Made by a program: the position numbers and the translations under genes. The notes below the pieces were generated by a model that saw nothing but the letters and a program-made list of their open reading frames with translations, did no database searches and was not told the origin of the DNA. A stretch of 64,000 nt of DNA from Pseudomonadota bacterium (GTDB lineage: Bacteria; Pseudomonadota; Gammaproteobacteria; Burkholderiales; Burkholderiaceae_E), in assembly GCA_963204785.1 (NCBI GenBank), contig CAUJHG010000062.1, forward strand, positions 18,054 to 82,053, given 5' to 3'. This document shows positions 10,747 through 20,290 of the stretch, piece after piece (within the stretch, counting starts at the first letter, position 1; each line of letters begins with the position of its first letter).

Positions 10747-11813
10747 GGGCCGGTTCCGGTCGAGTGGATCGATGCGATGCGCGCGTCGATCCAGCCGAGC
10801 TCGCGCGCCGAAGGCAGGCGCAGCCCGGGTAGGTCGATGCCGCTGGCGTTGACGATTCCGCGCAGCACCGCAGCGGCAGTCACGCACGCGGCGGCCACGC
10901 CCAGCACCGTGGGATCGGCGCGCACGCCCGTCGCGCCCGTGGCCAGGGCGAAGATCGTGTCGCCGTCGTAGAGCGTGTGCACCGGGTCGATGCTGCGCGC
11001 GAGACCATCGTGCGCGAGCTGGGCGAGCTTGCGCGCCTGCGCCTTGTCGAGCACCGCATCGGTGGCGACCAGGCCGATGGTGGTGGCCGCACCCGGCGAG
11101 GCGACCGGCGCCGAGGCTGCCGGCCACTGCCCGCGCAGCATCGCGTCGGCGGTGCGCAGGGGCGCGAGACCGTCGGGCGTGCGGGCGCCGGCAAGCACAC
11201 GGCCGCTCTCGGGATCGACCACGTCGCCGACCGCGTTGACCGCGACGATCGCACCGACGGTGACCGCGCCCACGCGCAGCGACGCGCTGCCGATCCCCCC
11301 CTTCATCGCGCGCTCGACCCCGAAGAGCTTGCCGACCGTGGCCCCCGCGCCTGCGCCCACCGAACCCTGGGCGGGCGCGTGCGCATGCGCGGCCTCGCAG
11401 GCGGCATACCCCGCCTGCGCGTCCGGGCGCACGCGCGGGTCGCCCACGAGCAGATCGAAGAGGATCGCCGCCGGCACGATCGGCACGCGCGCAGGCCCCA
11501 CCATCAGGCCGATTCCACGCTCCTCGAGCCAGCGCACCACCCCGCCGGCGGCGTCCAGGCCGAAGGCGCTGCCCCCCGAGAGCAGCACCGCGTGCACCTG
11601 CTCGACCAGGTTGCCGGGTTCGAGCAGGTCGGTCTCGCGGGTTCCGGGGGCGGCGCCCCGCACGTCCACGCCTGCGACCGCCCCCTCCTCGGCGAGGATC
11701 ACGGTGCAGCCCGTGGGGCGACGCGCGTCGGTGAAGTGGCCGACACGGAGCCCGCGCACGTCGGTCACCGAACTGCCCGGCAGGGGCTGGATGCGGTCGG
11801 ACTGGTCGATCAT
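10743..11813 (-). CDS. P1 family (S58/DmpA-like) aminopeptidase
   Basis: SVTDVRGLRVGHFTDARRPTGCTVILAEEGAVAGVDVRGAAPGTRETDLLEP...; overlaps the amidase start by 4 nt. Confidence 0.9.
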   Translation of the reverse strand: MIDQSDRIQPLPGSSVTDVRGLRVGHFTDARRPTGCTVILAEEGAVAGVDVRGAAPGTRETDLLEPGNLVEQVHAVLLSGGSAFGLDAAGGVVRWLEERGIGLMVGPARVPIVPAAILFDLLVGDPRVRPDAQAGYAACEAAHAHAPAQGSVGAGAGATVGKLFGVERAMKGGIGSASLRVGAVTVGAIVAVNAVGDVVDPESGRVLAGARTPDGLAPLRTADAMLRGQWPAASAPVASPGAATTIGLVATDAVLDKAQARKLAQLAHDGLARSIDPVHTLYDGDTIFALATGATGVRADPTVLGVAAACVTAAAVLRGIVNASGIDLPGLRLPSARELGWIDARIASIHSTGTGP

Positions 11814-11941
11814 CCGATCAGGGTACCGCAGACCGGGCCCGCGGCGCCGCGCCGGCGCGCGCACGCCCGCGAGGAAGCGGACCGGAGCCTGTCGCCGGAG
11901 CCGCTATGATCGTCCGACATCCAACCCGAGGAGGACCCGAA

Positions 11942-12718
11942 ATGTCTCTGTTCGATCTGAAGGGCAAGGTCGCGGTGATCACTGGCGCGAGCCGCGGCAT
12001 CGGGCGCGCGATCGCCGAGCGCCTGGCCGAGCACGGCGCGAAGGTCGTGATTTCGAGCCGCAAGCTCGACGCCTGCGAGGAGGTCGCCTCGGCGATCCGG
12101 GCCAGGGGCGGCGAGGCGGTGGCGCGCGCCTGCCACATCGGGCGCAAGGAGGAACTGCAGGCGCTCGTGGACGCGACCAACGCCCAGTGGGGCCACATCG
12201 ACATCCTGGTGTGCAATGCCGCGGTCAACCCCTTCTTCGGACGCTCGGTCGACATGCCCGACGAGGCCTACGACCGCATCATGAACAGCAACGTGCGCAG
12301 CAACTTCTGGCTGTGCAACATGGTCGCGCCCCAGATGGCCGCGCGAAAGGACGGAGCGATCATCATCGTCTCGTCGATCGGCGGCTTCCAGGGATCGAAC
12401 CAGCTCGGCGTCTACTGCATCTCGAAGGCGGCCGACATGCAGCTTGCGCGCAACCTCGCGATCGAATGGGGGGCGGACAACGTGCGCGCCAACTGCATCG
12501 CTCCCGGGCTGATCCGCACCGACTTCGCCCGTGCGCTGTGGGAGAACCCCGTGATCCTGGCCAAGGCGGTCGAGACCGCGCCGCTGCAGCGCATCGGCGA
12601 ACCCGACGAGATCGCCGGCGCCGCGGTCTTCCTCGCATCGAAGGCCGGCAGCTTCATGACCGGGCAGACCATGGTGATCGACGGCGGGCGCCTGGCAGGG
12701 TCCCCGCGCGGCGAGTGA
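11942..12718 (+). CDS. SDR family oxidoreductase
   Basis: VITGASRGIGRAIAERL, NAAVN, YCISKAA motifs. Confidence 0.95.
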   Translation: MSLFDLKGKVAVITGASRGIGRAIAERLAEHGAKVVISSRKLDACEEVASAIRARGGEAVARACHIGRKEELQALVDATNAQWGHIDILVCNAAVNPFFGRSVDMPDEAYDRIMNSNVRSNFWLCNMVAPQMAARKDGAIIIVSSIGGFQGSNQLGVYCISKAADMQLARNLAIEWGADNVRANCIAPGLIRTDFARALWENPVILAKAVETAPLQRIGEPDEIAGAAVFLASKAGSFMTGQTMVIDGGRLAGSPRGE

Positions 12719-12747
12719 GCGGCGCAGCACAGCCCGGGAGCACAGCA

Positions 12748-13146
12748 GTGAACGAAGACAGGAAATCGGAGGCCTGGCGCCGCGGCTACGAGGCGCGCTG
12801 CCGCGTGCTCGGCGAGGCCTACGTCGAAAAGGCGTTCGCCGGCGCCGACGACTTCACCCGCGACCTGCAGGACTATGTGACCGAGCACGCATGGGGCGCG
12901 TCCTGGGCCCGCCCGGGTCTGGACTTCCGCATCCGGAGCATGCTGAACCTGGCCATGCTCACCGCCCTGAACCGGCCGCACGAGTTCGAGATCCACCTGC
13001 GCGGAGCGATCCGCAACGGGGTCACGCGCAACGAGGTCAAGGAGATCCTGCTGCAGGCCGCGGTGTACTGCGGCGCGCCGGCCGCGCTCGACAGCTACAG
13101 GATCGCAGCGCGGATCTTCGCGCAGACTGAGGACGAGGGACGATGA
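12748..13146 (+). CDS. Carboxymuconolactone decarboxylase family protein
   Basis: GTG start; DFRIRSMLNLAMLTALNRPHEFEIHLRGAIRNGVTRNEVKEILLQAAVYCGAPAALDSY. Confidence 0.93.
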   Translation: MNEDRKSEAWRRGYEARCRVLGEAYVEKAFAGADDFTRDLQDYVTEHAWGASWARPGLDFRIRSMLNLAMLTALNRPHEFEIHLRGAIRNGVTRNEVKEILLQAAVYCGAPAALDSYRIAARIFAQTEDEGR

Positions 13147-14171
13147 GCTCCACCACCCGCGCCGATGCCGGCGGCGTCGTGACGGACACCTACCGGGCGC
13201 TGGTCTGCGAGCGCCTCAGCGAAGACCTCTCCGGCGTGGCGGTGCGATCGCTGCCCTGCGTGGCGCCGGGTCCGGGCGAGGTCCTGGTCCGGCTGCACGC
13301 AGCATCGGTGAACTTCCCCGACCTGCTGATGACCCGGGGCCTGTACCAGTTCCGCCCGGACCCTCCCTTCGTGCTGGGCCTGGAGGCTGCCGGCGTGATC
13401 GCGGTGCTCGGCGCCGGCGTCACCGGCATGCAGGTCGGCGATCGTGTCCTGGTCGGCCAGAAGACCGGCTGCTACGCACAGCAGATCGTGCTGCCGTCCA
13501 GCGGCGTGCGCCCGCTGCCGGCGGGGATGGACTTCGCCCAGGGCGCAGCCTTCAGGGCCGCCGCGATCACCGCCTATGTGTCGCTGGTGCGCAAGGGCAC
13601 GCTGGCCGCCGGCGAGACCCTGCTGGTGCACGGCGCCTCGGGCGGGGTCGGAATGGCGTCGGTCCAGCTCGGCCGCCATCTGGGCGCGCGGGTGATCGCC
13701 ACGGGAACTTCCGACGAGAAGCTCGCAGTGGTGCGCGAGCAGGGAGCGCACGAGGTGATCAACCTGCGTCGCGAGAGCCTGCGCGACCGGGTCAGGGAGC
13801 TCACCGCAGGACGCGGCGCCGACGTGATCTTCGACCCGATCGGCGGCGACGTCTTCGACGAATCCACCCGCTGCATCGCCTGGGACGGCCGACTGCTGGT
13901 GGTCGGCTTCGTCAGTGGCCGCATCCCCACCATCGCCGCGAACATCCCGCTGATCAAGGGCTTCTCCGTGATCGGCGTGCGCGCCGGCGAGTACGGTCGC
14001 CGCAATCCCGCCAAGGGAGCGGAGAACATGGAGGCGATCGACCGCCTCGCGCGGGAGGGAGTGTTCCGGCCCTACATCGGCGCACGCTTTCCCCTGGAGC
14101 GTTCGCTCGATGCGCTGCGTCATGTCGCCGAGCGCAAGGTGCTGGGCAAGATCGTGATCGAGATGCCCTGA
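13143..14171 (+). CDS. NADPH:quinone oxidoreductase / zinc-type alcohol dehydrogenase-like protein
   Basis: MDR fold: NFPDLLMTRGLYQFRPDPPFVLGLEAAGVI...LLVHGASGGVGMASVQLGRHLGARVIATG; ATGA overlap with preceding gene. Confidence 0.92.
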   Translation: MSSTTRADAGGVVTDTYRALVCERLSEDLSGVAVRSLPCVAPGPGEVLVRLHAASVNFPDLLMTRGLYQFRPDPPFVLGLEAAGVIAVLGAGVTGMQVGDRVLVGQKTGCYAQQIVLPSSGVRPLPAGMDFAQGAAFRAAAITAYVSLVRKGTLAAGETLLVHGASGGVGMASVQLGRHLGARVIATGTSDEKLAVVREQGAHEVINLRRESLRDRVRELTAGRGADVIFDPIGGDVFDESTRCIAWDGRLLVVGFVSGRIPTIAANIPLIKGFSVIGVRAGEYGRRNPAKGAENMEAIDRLAREGVFRPYIGARFPLERSLDALRHVAERKVLGKIVIEMP

Positions 14172-14189
14172 GGCTGCGCGCGCGGCGCC

Positions 14190-15092
14190 TCAGGCGCCGC
14201 GCAGGGCCTCGGCCAGGATCGGCGCGATCCGGATCCGGTTGGTCTCGTGGGGAATCGCGTCGGTGCTCCAGATGCGATGCACCCCTGCGGCGCGGATCAC
14301 CTCGAGCGCATCTCCGGCAAACAGCGCGTGGGTGACTGCGACGTCCACGCTGGCCGCGCCCGCGCCCAGGGCGAGCGCAGCGCAGCGCGCCAGCGTATGG
14401 CCGGTGCTGGCGATGTCGTCCACCAGCACGACGGCCCGGCCGTGCATCGCCACCCCCTGCGGAAGTTCGATCTCCACCGCACGGTCGCCGAGCCGCAGCT
14501 TGCGGCAGACCGCGTGGGGAAGTCCGCCCTGCTGCGCGGCGGCGCGCACCCACGGCAGCGACTCCTCGTCGGGGCCGAGGATCAGTGGCCGCATTCCCTG
14601 CGCGAGCACGAAGCGCCCGATCTCCGGCGCCGCCGTCAGCGCGACTGCGCGCGCCACGGGCACGGCCTGCGACAGCAGGTGCACCCGGTGCAGGTGCGGA
14701 TCCACCGTGTAGACCGCGTCGAACAGCCCCGCCAGGAAGCGCCCGACGATCCGCTGGCTGACCGCCTGCCCCGGCTCGAAGGCGATGTCCTGGCGCATGT
14801 AGCACAGGTAGGGGGCGACCAGGATGAGCTCGTGCGCGCCGAGTTCGCGCGCGGTCGCCGCCGCGAGCATCAGGGCGATCAGCTTGGCATCCGGATCGTG
14901 CAGCGAGGAGAACAGCACCACGCGCGCGGGCATTTCCACAGGCAGCGTGAGCCGGGATTCCCCGTCCGGGAAGCCGTGTCGACGAACCGGCTCGCAGGGC
15001 CAGCCGAGTTCGGCGGCGAAGTCGCGGGCTCCGCTCTCGGAGCCCGGCAGCGCGAGCACCAGCCCGGAGGTGTCGGCAGGCGCAGCGGCCAT
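14190..15092 (-). CDS. Ribose-phosphate pyrophosphokinase-like protein
   Basis: PRPP synthetase family: RRHGFPDGESRLTLP...LILVAPYLCYMRQDIAFEPGQAVSQRIVGRFLAG...VVLVDDIASTGHTLARCA (PRPP loop). Confidence 0.88.
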   Translation of the reverse strand: MAAAPADTSGLVLALPGSESGARDFAAELGWPCEPVRRHGFPDGESRLTLPVEMPARVVLFSSLHDPDAKLIALMLAAATARELGAHELILVAPYLCYMRQDIAFEPGQAVSQRIVGRFLAGLFDAVYTVDPHLHRVHLLSQAVPVARAVALTAAPEIGRFVLAQGMRPLILGPDEESLPWVRAAAQQGGLPHAVCRKLRLGDRAVEIELPQGVAMHGRAVVLVDDIASTGHTLARCAALALGAGAASVDVAVTHALFAGDALEVIRAAGVHRIWSTDAIPHETNRIRIAPILAEALRGA

Positions 15093-15094
15093 GG

Positions 15095-16711
15095 TCAGAA
15101 CTCTCCGAGAGCCTTCGGCACCGCGCCCGAATCGCCCAGCGAGAAGCCGGAGGATCGGTTGGCAAGCCTGGAGGCGAAGGCCAGGTCGGCAGGATAGTCG
15201 GCGTAGATCCGGTAGAGGATGTCGCCAGTCTCGACACGGTCGCCCAACCTGCAGAAGACATCGACTCCCGCGCCCCGCACGCGCGGGGCCCCCGCAAGCC
15301 GGGCCACCCGCGCCAGTTGCAGGTTGTCGATCGCCACGACGACGCCGGGCTCGGCGGCGCGCACGTCCATCGTCAGCGCACCGAGCCTGCAGGGCTGACG
15401 GCGCCGTCCCTGCAGGTCGATGATCTCGTTCATCTTCTGCAGCGCCCTTCCGGAGTCGAGGATGTCGCGCGCGATCGGGAAGCCGTCGCCACCGCGCACG
15501 TCGGGGTCGAACTCGATCACCCGGCCCGCCAGGCGCAGCGCTTTCTGCCGCAGATCCGGAGGTGCACGCGGGTCGTTCTCGAGCACCTGCATCACGTCGC
15601 GCGCCTCCAGGATCGGGCCGATTCCCCGACCCACCGGCTGGCGACCGTCGGTGATCACCACGTCCAGCGTGATCCCGACGTGCCGGGCTACGTACTCGAA
15701 GAGCTTGCGCAGCCGCTGCGCCTCCGCGCTGGTGCGCACCTTCGCGGAGGGCCCCAGCGGAATGTCCAGCACCAGGTGGGTGGAACCTGCCGCGAGCTTC
15801 TTGGACAGGATCGACGCGACCATCTGCCCGGGCGAGTCGATCGACAGCGGCCGCTCGACCGCGATCAGCATGTCGTCGGCCGGCGAGAGCTCGGCCTGTC
15901 CGCCCCAGGTCAGGCAGCCGCGCAACTGGCGCGCGATCTCGGCCATCTGGTCGAAGGGCAGATCGACCTCGGTGAGCACCTCCATCGTGTCGGCAGTGCC
16001 GGCCGGCGAGGTGATCGCCCGGCTCGAGGTCTTCGGGATCAGCAGCCCGTGGGCGGCGACGATCGGCACCACCAGCATCGAGGTCCGGTTTCCCGGGATC
16101 CCGCCGATGCAGTGCTTGTCCACCACCAGGCGCTCGCGCCAGTCGAGCCTGCGGCCGAACGAGGCCATCGCCTCGGTCAGGTGCACCACCTCGTCGCGGT
16201 CCAGTTCGAACTGCGCACAGGCCACGACGAAGGCCGCGAGCTCGATCTTCGAGTAGCGCTTCTGGACGATGTCGCGCACGATGGCCAGGTAGTCGCCGCG
16301 CGCCAGGCGCTCGCCGCCGATCTTGTGGCGCAGTGCGTGCATCGAGGCCGGCGGCTCGGCGTGCGCGATCGAGGCCTGGCTGCCTTCGGCGAGCCCGAGC
16401 TGGGCAAAGGCCTGCTCCGAGAGCCCGAGCTCGTCGGAACCGACGATCCGTTCGTCGTCGACGACGTTCAGGACCGCCGCCACCGTGCGACCATTGCCAG
16501 TCGGATCGTTGTTGGCCGAGATCTCGACCTTGGAGAGCGCCTGGAAACCCTCGGCGGACACGATGGCGCAGTCGCGGTGCAGGTAGGCGACGTTCTCCCG
16601 GTAGGTGTCGATGCCTACCCGGCGCACCGCGAGCCGCGGGGCCTGGGGCGCAGGGCGCGCAGCTTCGGGGGTCGGGGGCGGCACGGCCGCATGCGATTCG
16701 GAGGCACTCAT
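15095..16711 (-). CDS. Long-form thymidine phosphorylase / AMP phosphorylase-like protein
   Basis: [54 protein letters not shown] with an extra N-terminal domain, as in the AMP-phosphorylase-like subfamily. Confidence 0.88.
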   Translation of the reverse strand: MSASESHAAVPPPTPEAARPAPQAPRLAVRRVGIDTYRENVAYLHRDCAIVSAEGFQALSKVEISANNDPTGNGRTVAAVLNVVDDERIVGSDELGLSEQAFAQLGLAEGSQASIAHAEPPASMHALRHKIGGERLARGDYLAIVRDIVQKRYSKIELAAFVVACAQFELDRDEVVHLTEAMASFGRRLDWRERLVVDKHCIGGIPGNRTSMLVVPIVAAHGLLIPKTSSRAITSPAGTADTMEVLTEVDLPFDQMAEIARQLRGCLTWGGQAELSPADDMLIAVERPLSIDSPGQMVASILSKKLAAGSTHLVLDIPLGPSAKVRTSAEAQRLRKLFEYVARHVGITLDVVITDGRQPVGRGIGPILEARDVMQVLENDPRAPPDLRQKALRLAGRVIEFDPDVRGGDGFPIARDILDSGRALQKMNEIIDLQGRRRQPCRLGALTMDVRAAEPGVVVAIDNLQLARVARLAGAPRVRGAGVDVFCRLGDRVETGDILYRIYADYPADLAFASRLANRSSGFSLGDSGAVPKALGEF

Positions 16712-16812
16712 GGTCTGGGCGCGGGGCGCGCCTCGATCACTGGGACACAGGCGAAGCTTACTTCACACCCCCGCCGGGCCGACCGGCAGCCGCGTTGCGA
16801 GCGACCATCGAA

Positions 16813-18399
16813 ATGACCGTTCTTCCCGTCATCGAAACCGGTGACCATCGAATCGACGCCCTGACCGGAGCCATGCGCTGGGCCGCCACGGGCCCGCTGG
16901 TGCTCAGCTACAGCTTCCCTGGCGCCGACAGCGTCTGGTCGCAGGCGGCGGGCGAGTACTCGAGGGTGAGCGCAAGCGACGAACCATGGAGCGGCCTGCA
17001 ATCGCTGGGCGATCAGGACCGCGCCGCGGTGCGAACCGCCCTGGAGCGCTGGGCCGCAGTCGCGGACATCCGCTTCGTCGAGCTTCCCGACGACGGCACC
17101 GGACAGGGCACCTTGCGCATCGCCTGGACCGCTGCCGGGCTCACGGAGCAGTCGCACACCTACGAGATCGCCGACTCCGCCAAGGCCGCGGACGTCTGGC
17201 TGAACACCGACGCGCCCTGGGACGACGGCTTCGGACCTGGCAGCTACGGACTGTCGACGCTGCTGCACGAGATCGGGCACGCGCTGGGCTTGTCCCATCC
17301 CTTCGAAGGGTCGGTGCAGTTGCCGGCCGCCGAAGCGGACTACGCCCATTCGCTGATGAGCTACACCGCCTACGCCGGCTCCCCGGGATCCTGGGTCGAC
17401 TTCGAGCCGACCACGCCGATGCTCTACGACATTCTGGCGGTCCAGCACCTGTACGGCGCGAACACCAGCCACCACAGCGGCGACGACAGCTACGTCTACC
17501 GCCAGGGCGAGTCGTACTTCGAGACCCTCTGGGATGCCGGCGGCCAGGACACCATGATCTGGGAGGCGGACACGCAGGGCGCGCTGATCGACCTTCGGCC
17601 CGGCGCCTGGAGCCAGCTCGGCCAGGCGCGAACCTACTGGAGCTCCGACTTCTCCGACTCCTGGCTGGACGCCAGCACCGTTGCGATCGCCTACGCAGTG
17701 CAGATCGAGAACGCGATCGGCGGCAATGCGGCGGATCGCCTGATCGGCAACGACGGCGACAACCGGCTCGAAGGCCGCGGCGGCAACGACTTCCTCGACG
17801 GGGGCGCCGGCAGCGACACCCTCGTCGGCGGCGCCGGTGACGATCGCCTGGAAGGCGGCGACGGCCTGGACTTCGCACTGTTCGCCGGGCCCGCGGCAGC
17901 GTACACGGCGCAGGCCGGCGCACCGGGCATCACGGTGTCCGGGCCCGATGGCACGGACCTGCTCACCGGCGTCGAGCGACTGGTGTTCGACGATCTCGCC
18001 CTGGCGCTGGATCTCGACGGGGCGGCGGGTACAGCCTACCGGCTGTATCAGGCCGCGTTCGGGCGGGAGCCCGATCTCCCCGGGCTTGGCTACTGGATCG
18101 ACGTGCTCGACCGTGGCGCCGATCCTCTGCAGGTTGCCGCGGGCTTTCTGGGCAGCGCCGAATTCGCCCAGCGAGAAGGCGAGACCCTGGACGACGCATC
18201 CTTCCTGATCGTGCTCTACCGCAATGCCCTGGGGCGTGCGCCCGATCCCGTCGGCGAGGCCTACTGGACGCCCCTGCTCGAGGGCGGACTGACCACGCGG
18301 GCGCAGATGCTGATCGACTTCGCCAACTCCCCGGAGAGCAGCGAGAACCTCGTTGCCCTGATCGGTTCGAGCTGCGAATACCTGCCCTGGGGAGGCTGA
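16813..18399 (+). CDS. M10-type (serralysin-like) metalloprotease with RTX repeats and C-terminal DUF4214-like repeats
   Basis: HEIGHALGLSHP zinc site, SLMSY Met-turn, GGNDFLDGGAGSDTLVGGAGDDRLEGGDG RTX nonapeptides, two LYxxxxGRxPDxxGxxYW units. Confidence 0.9.
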   Translation: MTVLPVIETGDHRIDALTGAMRWAATGPLVLSYSFPGADSVWSQAAGEYSRVSASDEPWSGLQSLGDQDRAAVRTALERWAAVADIRFVELPDDGTGQGTLRIAWTAAGLTEQSHTYEIADSAKAADVWLNTDAPWDDGFGPGSYGLSTLLHEIGHALGLSHPFEGSVQLPAAEADYAHSLMSYTAYAGSPGSWVDFEPTTPMLYDILAVQHLYGANTSHHSGDDSYVYRQGESYFETLWDAGGQDTMIWEADTQGALIDLRPGAWSQLGQARTYWSSDFSDSWLDASTVAIAYAVQIENAIGGNAADRLIGNDGDNRLEGRGGNDFLDGGAGSDTLVGGAGDDRLEGGDGLDFALFAGPAAAYTAQAGAPGITVSGPDGTDLLTGVERLVFDDLALALDLDGAAGTAYRLYQAAFGREPDLPGLGYWIDVLDRGADPLQVAAGFLGSAEFAQREGETLDDASFLIVLYRNALGRAPDPVGEAYWTPLLEGGLTTRAQMLIDFANSPESSENLVALIGSSCEYLPWGG

Positions 18400-18492
18400 G
18401 ACCACGCGTTGCGGCGCCGGGATCGACCGTCGCCAGGGACGGACAGATCCGGCACTGCTCCCGAAGGCCGAACCAGACGATCGATCTGCGGC

Positions 18493-19749
18493 TCATGCCG
18501 GCGAAGCGGCAGCCCTGGCGCTCCCCAGTTGTTCCACCCAGGCGATCTGCCCCGGCAGGCAGACGCTGTTCAGATCGTAGCGACGCTGCGCATGCGCACG
18601 TGCCGCCGCGCCCAGGCGCATCCGGGCGGCGCGATCGCCGAGCAGCGCGCACGCCTGCTGCGCAAGCGCAGCGTGGTCGAAGAACTCGAACAGCCGTCCG
18701 GTCTCGTCGTGGCGGATCGCCTCGCGCACCGGTGCGGTGTCGCTGGCAAGGATCGCGCACCCGGCGCTCATCGCCTCGATCAGGCTCCAGCTGAGCACGA
18801 AGGGATAGGTGAGGTACACGTGCAGCGTGGACACCTGGAGCAGGGACAGGAAGCTGCGGTAGTCGAGCACGCCGGTGAAATGCACGCGCGTGCGATCCAG
18901 CCGGTCGCCGACCTCGTCGAGGAACAGGGCCTTCCAGCTCTGTCCTCGCGGCGGGCGACTGCCGTAGCTCACACCATCGCCTCCGACGATGACCACCCGC
19001 GCACGCGGACGCCGCTCGAGGATCGCGGGCAATGCACGCATGAAGACGTGGTAACCGCGGTAGGGTTCGAGGTTGCGGTTGACGAAGGTGATGACCTCGT
19101 CGTCGGCGCCAAGCCGCAGAGCGCCCTCGGCGGTGTCGATCGTGAAAGTCGCCGCCGGATCAGGAGCCACGGCAGCGGTGTCGATTCCGTCGTGCATCAC
19201 GGTGATCCGCGAGCGGAAGCGCTCCGGGAAGCCCTCGGCCTGCCATTGCGTCGGCGAAAGGCCTGCGTCCGCAATCTCGAAGTGCAGCAGGTTGTTGGCG
19301 TTCTTAAGCCGGATCCGGCAGCGCTCGCCGGGATCGTGCGATGCGAACTCCGGGTCGAAACCGACATCCGCGTCCTCGGCCCGGTAGTGGAACTCGCAGT
19401 AGATTCCCAGCCGCGCCTCGGGCCAGACATCCTTCAGGAAGAGGCTCTCGCCCCAGCCGGGATGGGCAACCATCACATCGGGGCGGAATCCCTTCTCGCG
19501 CAGGGCGAGCGATGCGCGAAACACCGCCTCTGCGCGGATCACCTTGGATTCGAGATCGCCGATCCAGGGGTGGATGCCCTTCGTGTTGCCGCGCGGCAGG
19601 CCGTAACCGAGCAGGCGCACGCCGTTCCACACCGGCGGAAGGTCGCGACGCAGGCCCAGCGCCAGCACCTGATGCCCGCGCGCGGCCAGGGCCGGCGCGA
19701 GATGGCGGAACTGCCCGGGAAAGTTCTGATGGACGAACAGGATCCTCAC
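18493..19749 (-). CDS. Group 1/GT4 family glycosyltransferase
   Basis: MRILFVHQNFPGQFRHLAPALAARGHQV...VTFVNRNLEPYRGYHVFMRALPAILERRPRARVVIVG...LIEAMSAGCAILASDTAPVREAI. Confidence 0.9.
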   Translation of the reverse strand: MRILFVHQNFPGQFRHLAPALAARGHQVLALGLRRDLPPVWNGVRLLGYGLPRGNTKGIHPWIGDLESKVIRAEAVFRASLALREKGFRPDVMVAHPGWGESLFLKDVWPEARLGIYCEFHYRAEDADVGFDPEFASHDPGERCRIRLKNANNLLHFEIADAGLSPTQWQAEGFPERFRSRITVMHDGIDTAAVAPDPAATFTIDTAEGALRLGADDEVITFVNRNLEPYRGYHVFMRALPAILERRPRARVVIVGGDGVSYGSRPPRGQSWKALFLDEVGDRLDRTRVHFTGVLDYRSFLSLLQVSTLHVYLTYPFVLSWSLIEAMSAGCAILASDTAPVREAIRHDETGRLFEFFDHAALAQQACALLGDRAARMRLGAAARAHAQRRYDLNSVCLPGQIAWVEQLGSARAAASPA

Positions 19750-19818
19750 GGCGCGCTCATGCGCCGGACTGCGGACGCGCGCGCCGATCGCCCGTCATCC
19801 GCGGCCTCGCGCACCTGC

Positions 19819-20040
19819 TCAGGCCTCGACGATCGCCACCACCTGCCCCTCGGCGACCGCCTCCTCCTCCTGCACCCGGATCTCGACCAGCCGGCACGGC
19901 CTGGGGGCACCCACCGGGATCTCCATCTTCATCGACTCGATGATCAGGATGGGATCGTCGGTATCGAGCGAGGCGCCGGTCTCGGCCTCGATCTTCCAGA
20001 CCTTGCCGGAAACTTCGCTCTTGACTTCGATCCTGGCCAT
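19819..20040 (-). CDS. Stand-alone biotinyl/lipoyl-domain carrier protein (BCCP-like)
   Basis: 73 aa containing biotinylation motif ESMKMEIPV and a second half-repeat EEEAVAEGQVVAIVEA. Confidence 0.9.
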   Translation of the reverse strand: MARIEVKSEVSGKVWKIEAETGASLDTDDPILIIESMKMEIPVGAPRPCRLVEIRVQEEEAVAEGQVVAIVEA

Positions 20041-20290
20041 TTCGGTTCACTCCTGCATTCTTGGTCGGAAACGATCGACCTGCCGCCCGGGCAGATCCCT
20101 GGCGGTCGATGCTACCCGAGCCGCGCCGGCCCGATCGGCGCACGCGCGCCCCGGCACGCACCCGGGGTTCCGGAAATCCGGCCGCGCGGCCGCTCTCGCA
20201 GCGCACGCCGGCAGGTGCACGGCCGCACCCCGGCGCTGCGTGTGTGATGATCGATCGCTCGAAGAACAGCATCACACCAGGAGAACACCA

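Noticed and set aside
10975-13146. 723-aa plus-strand ORF read as one protein
   Set aside because: Only the last 133 codons (from GTG 12748) are the CMD-family gene; the rest is antisense to the P1 peptidase and out of frame with the SDR.
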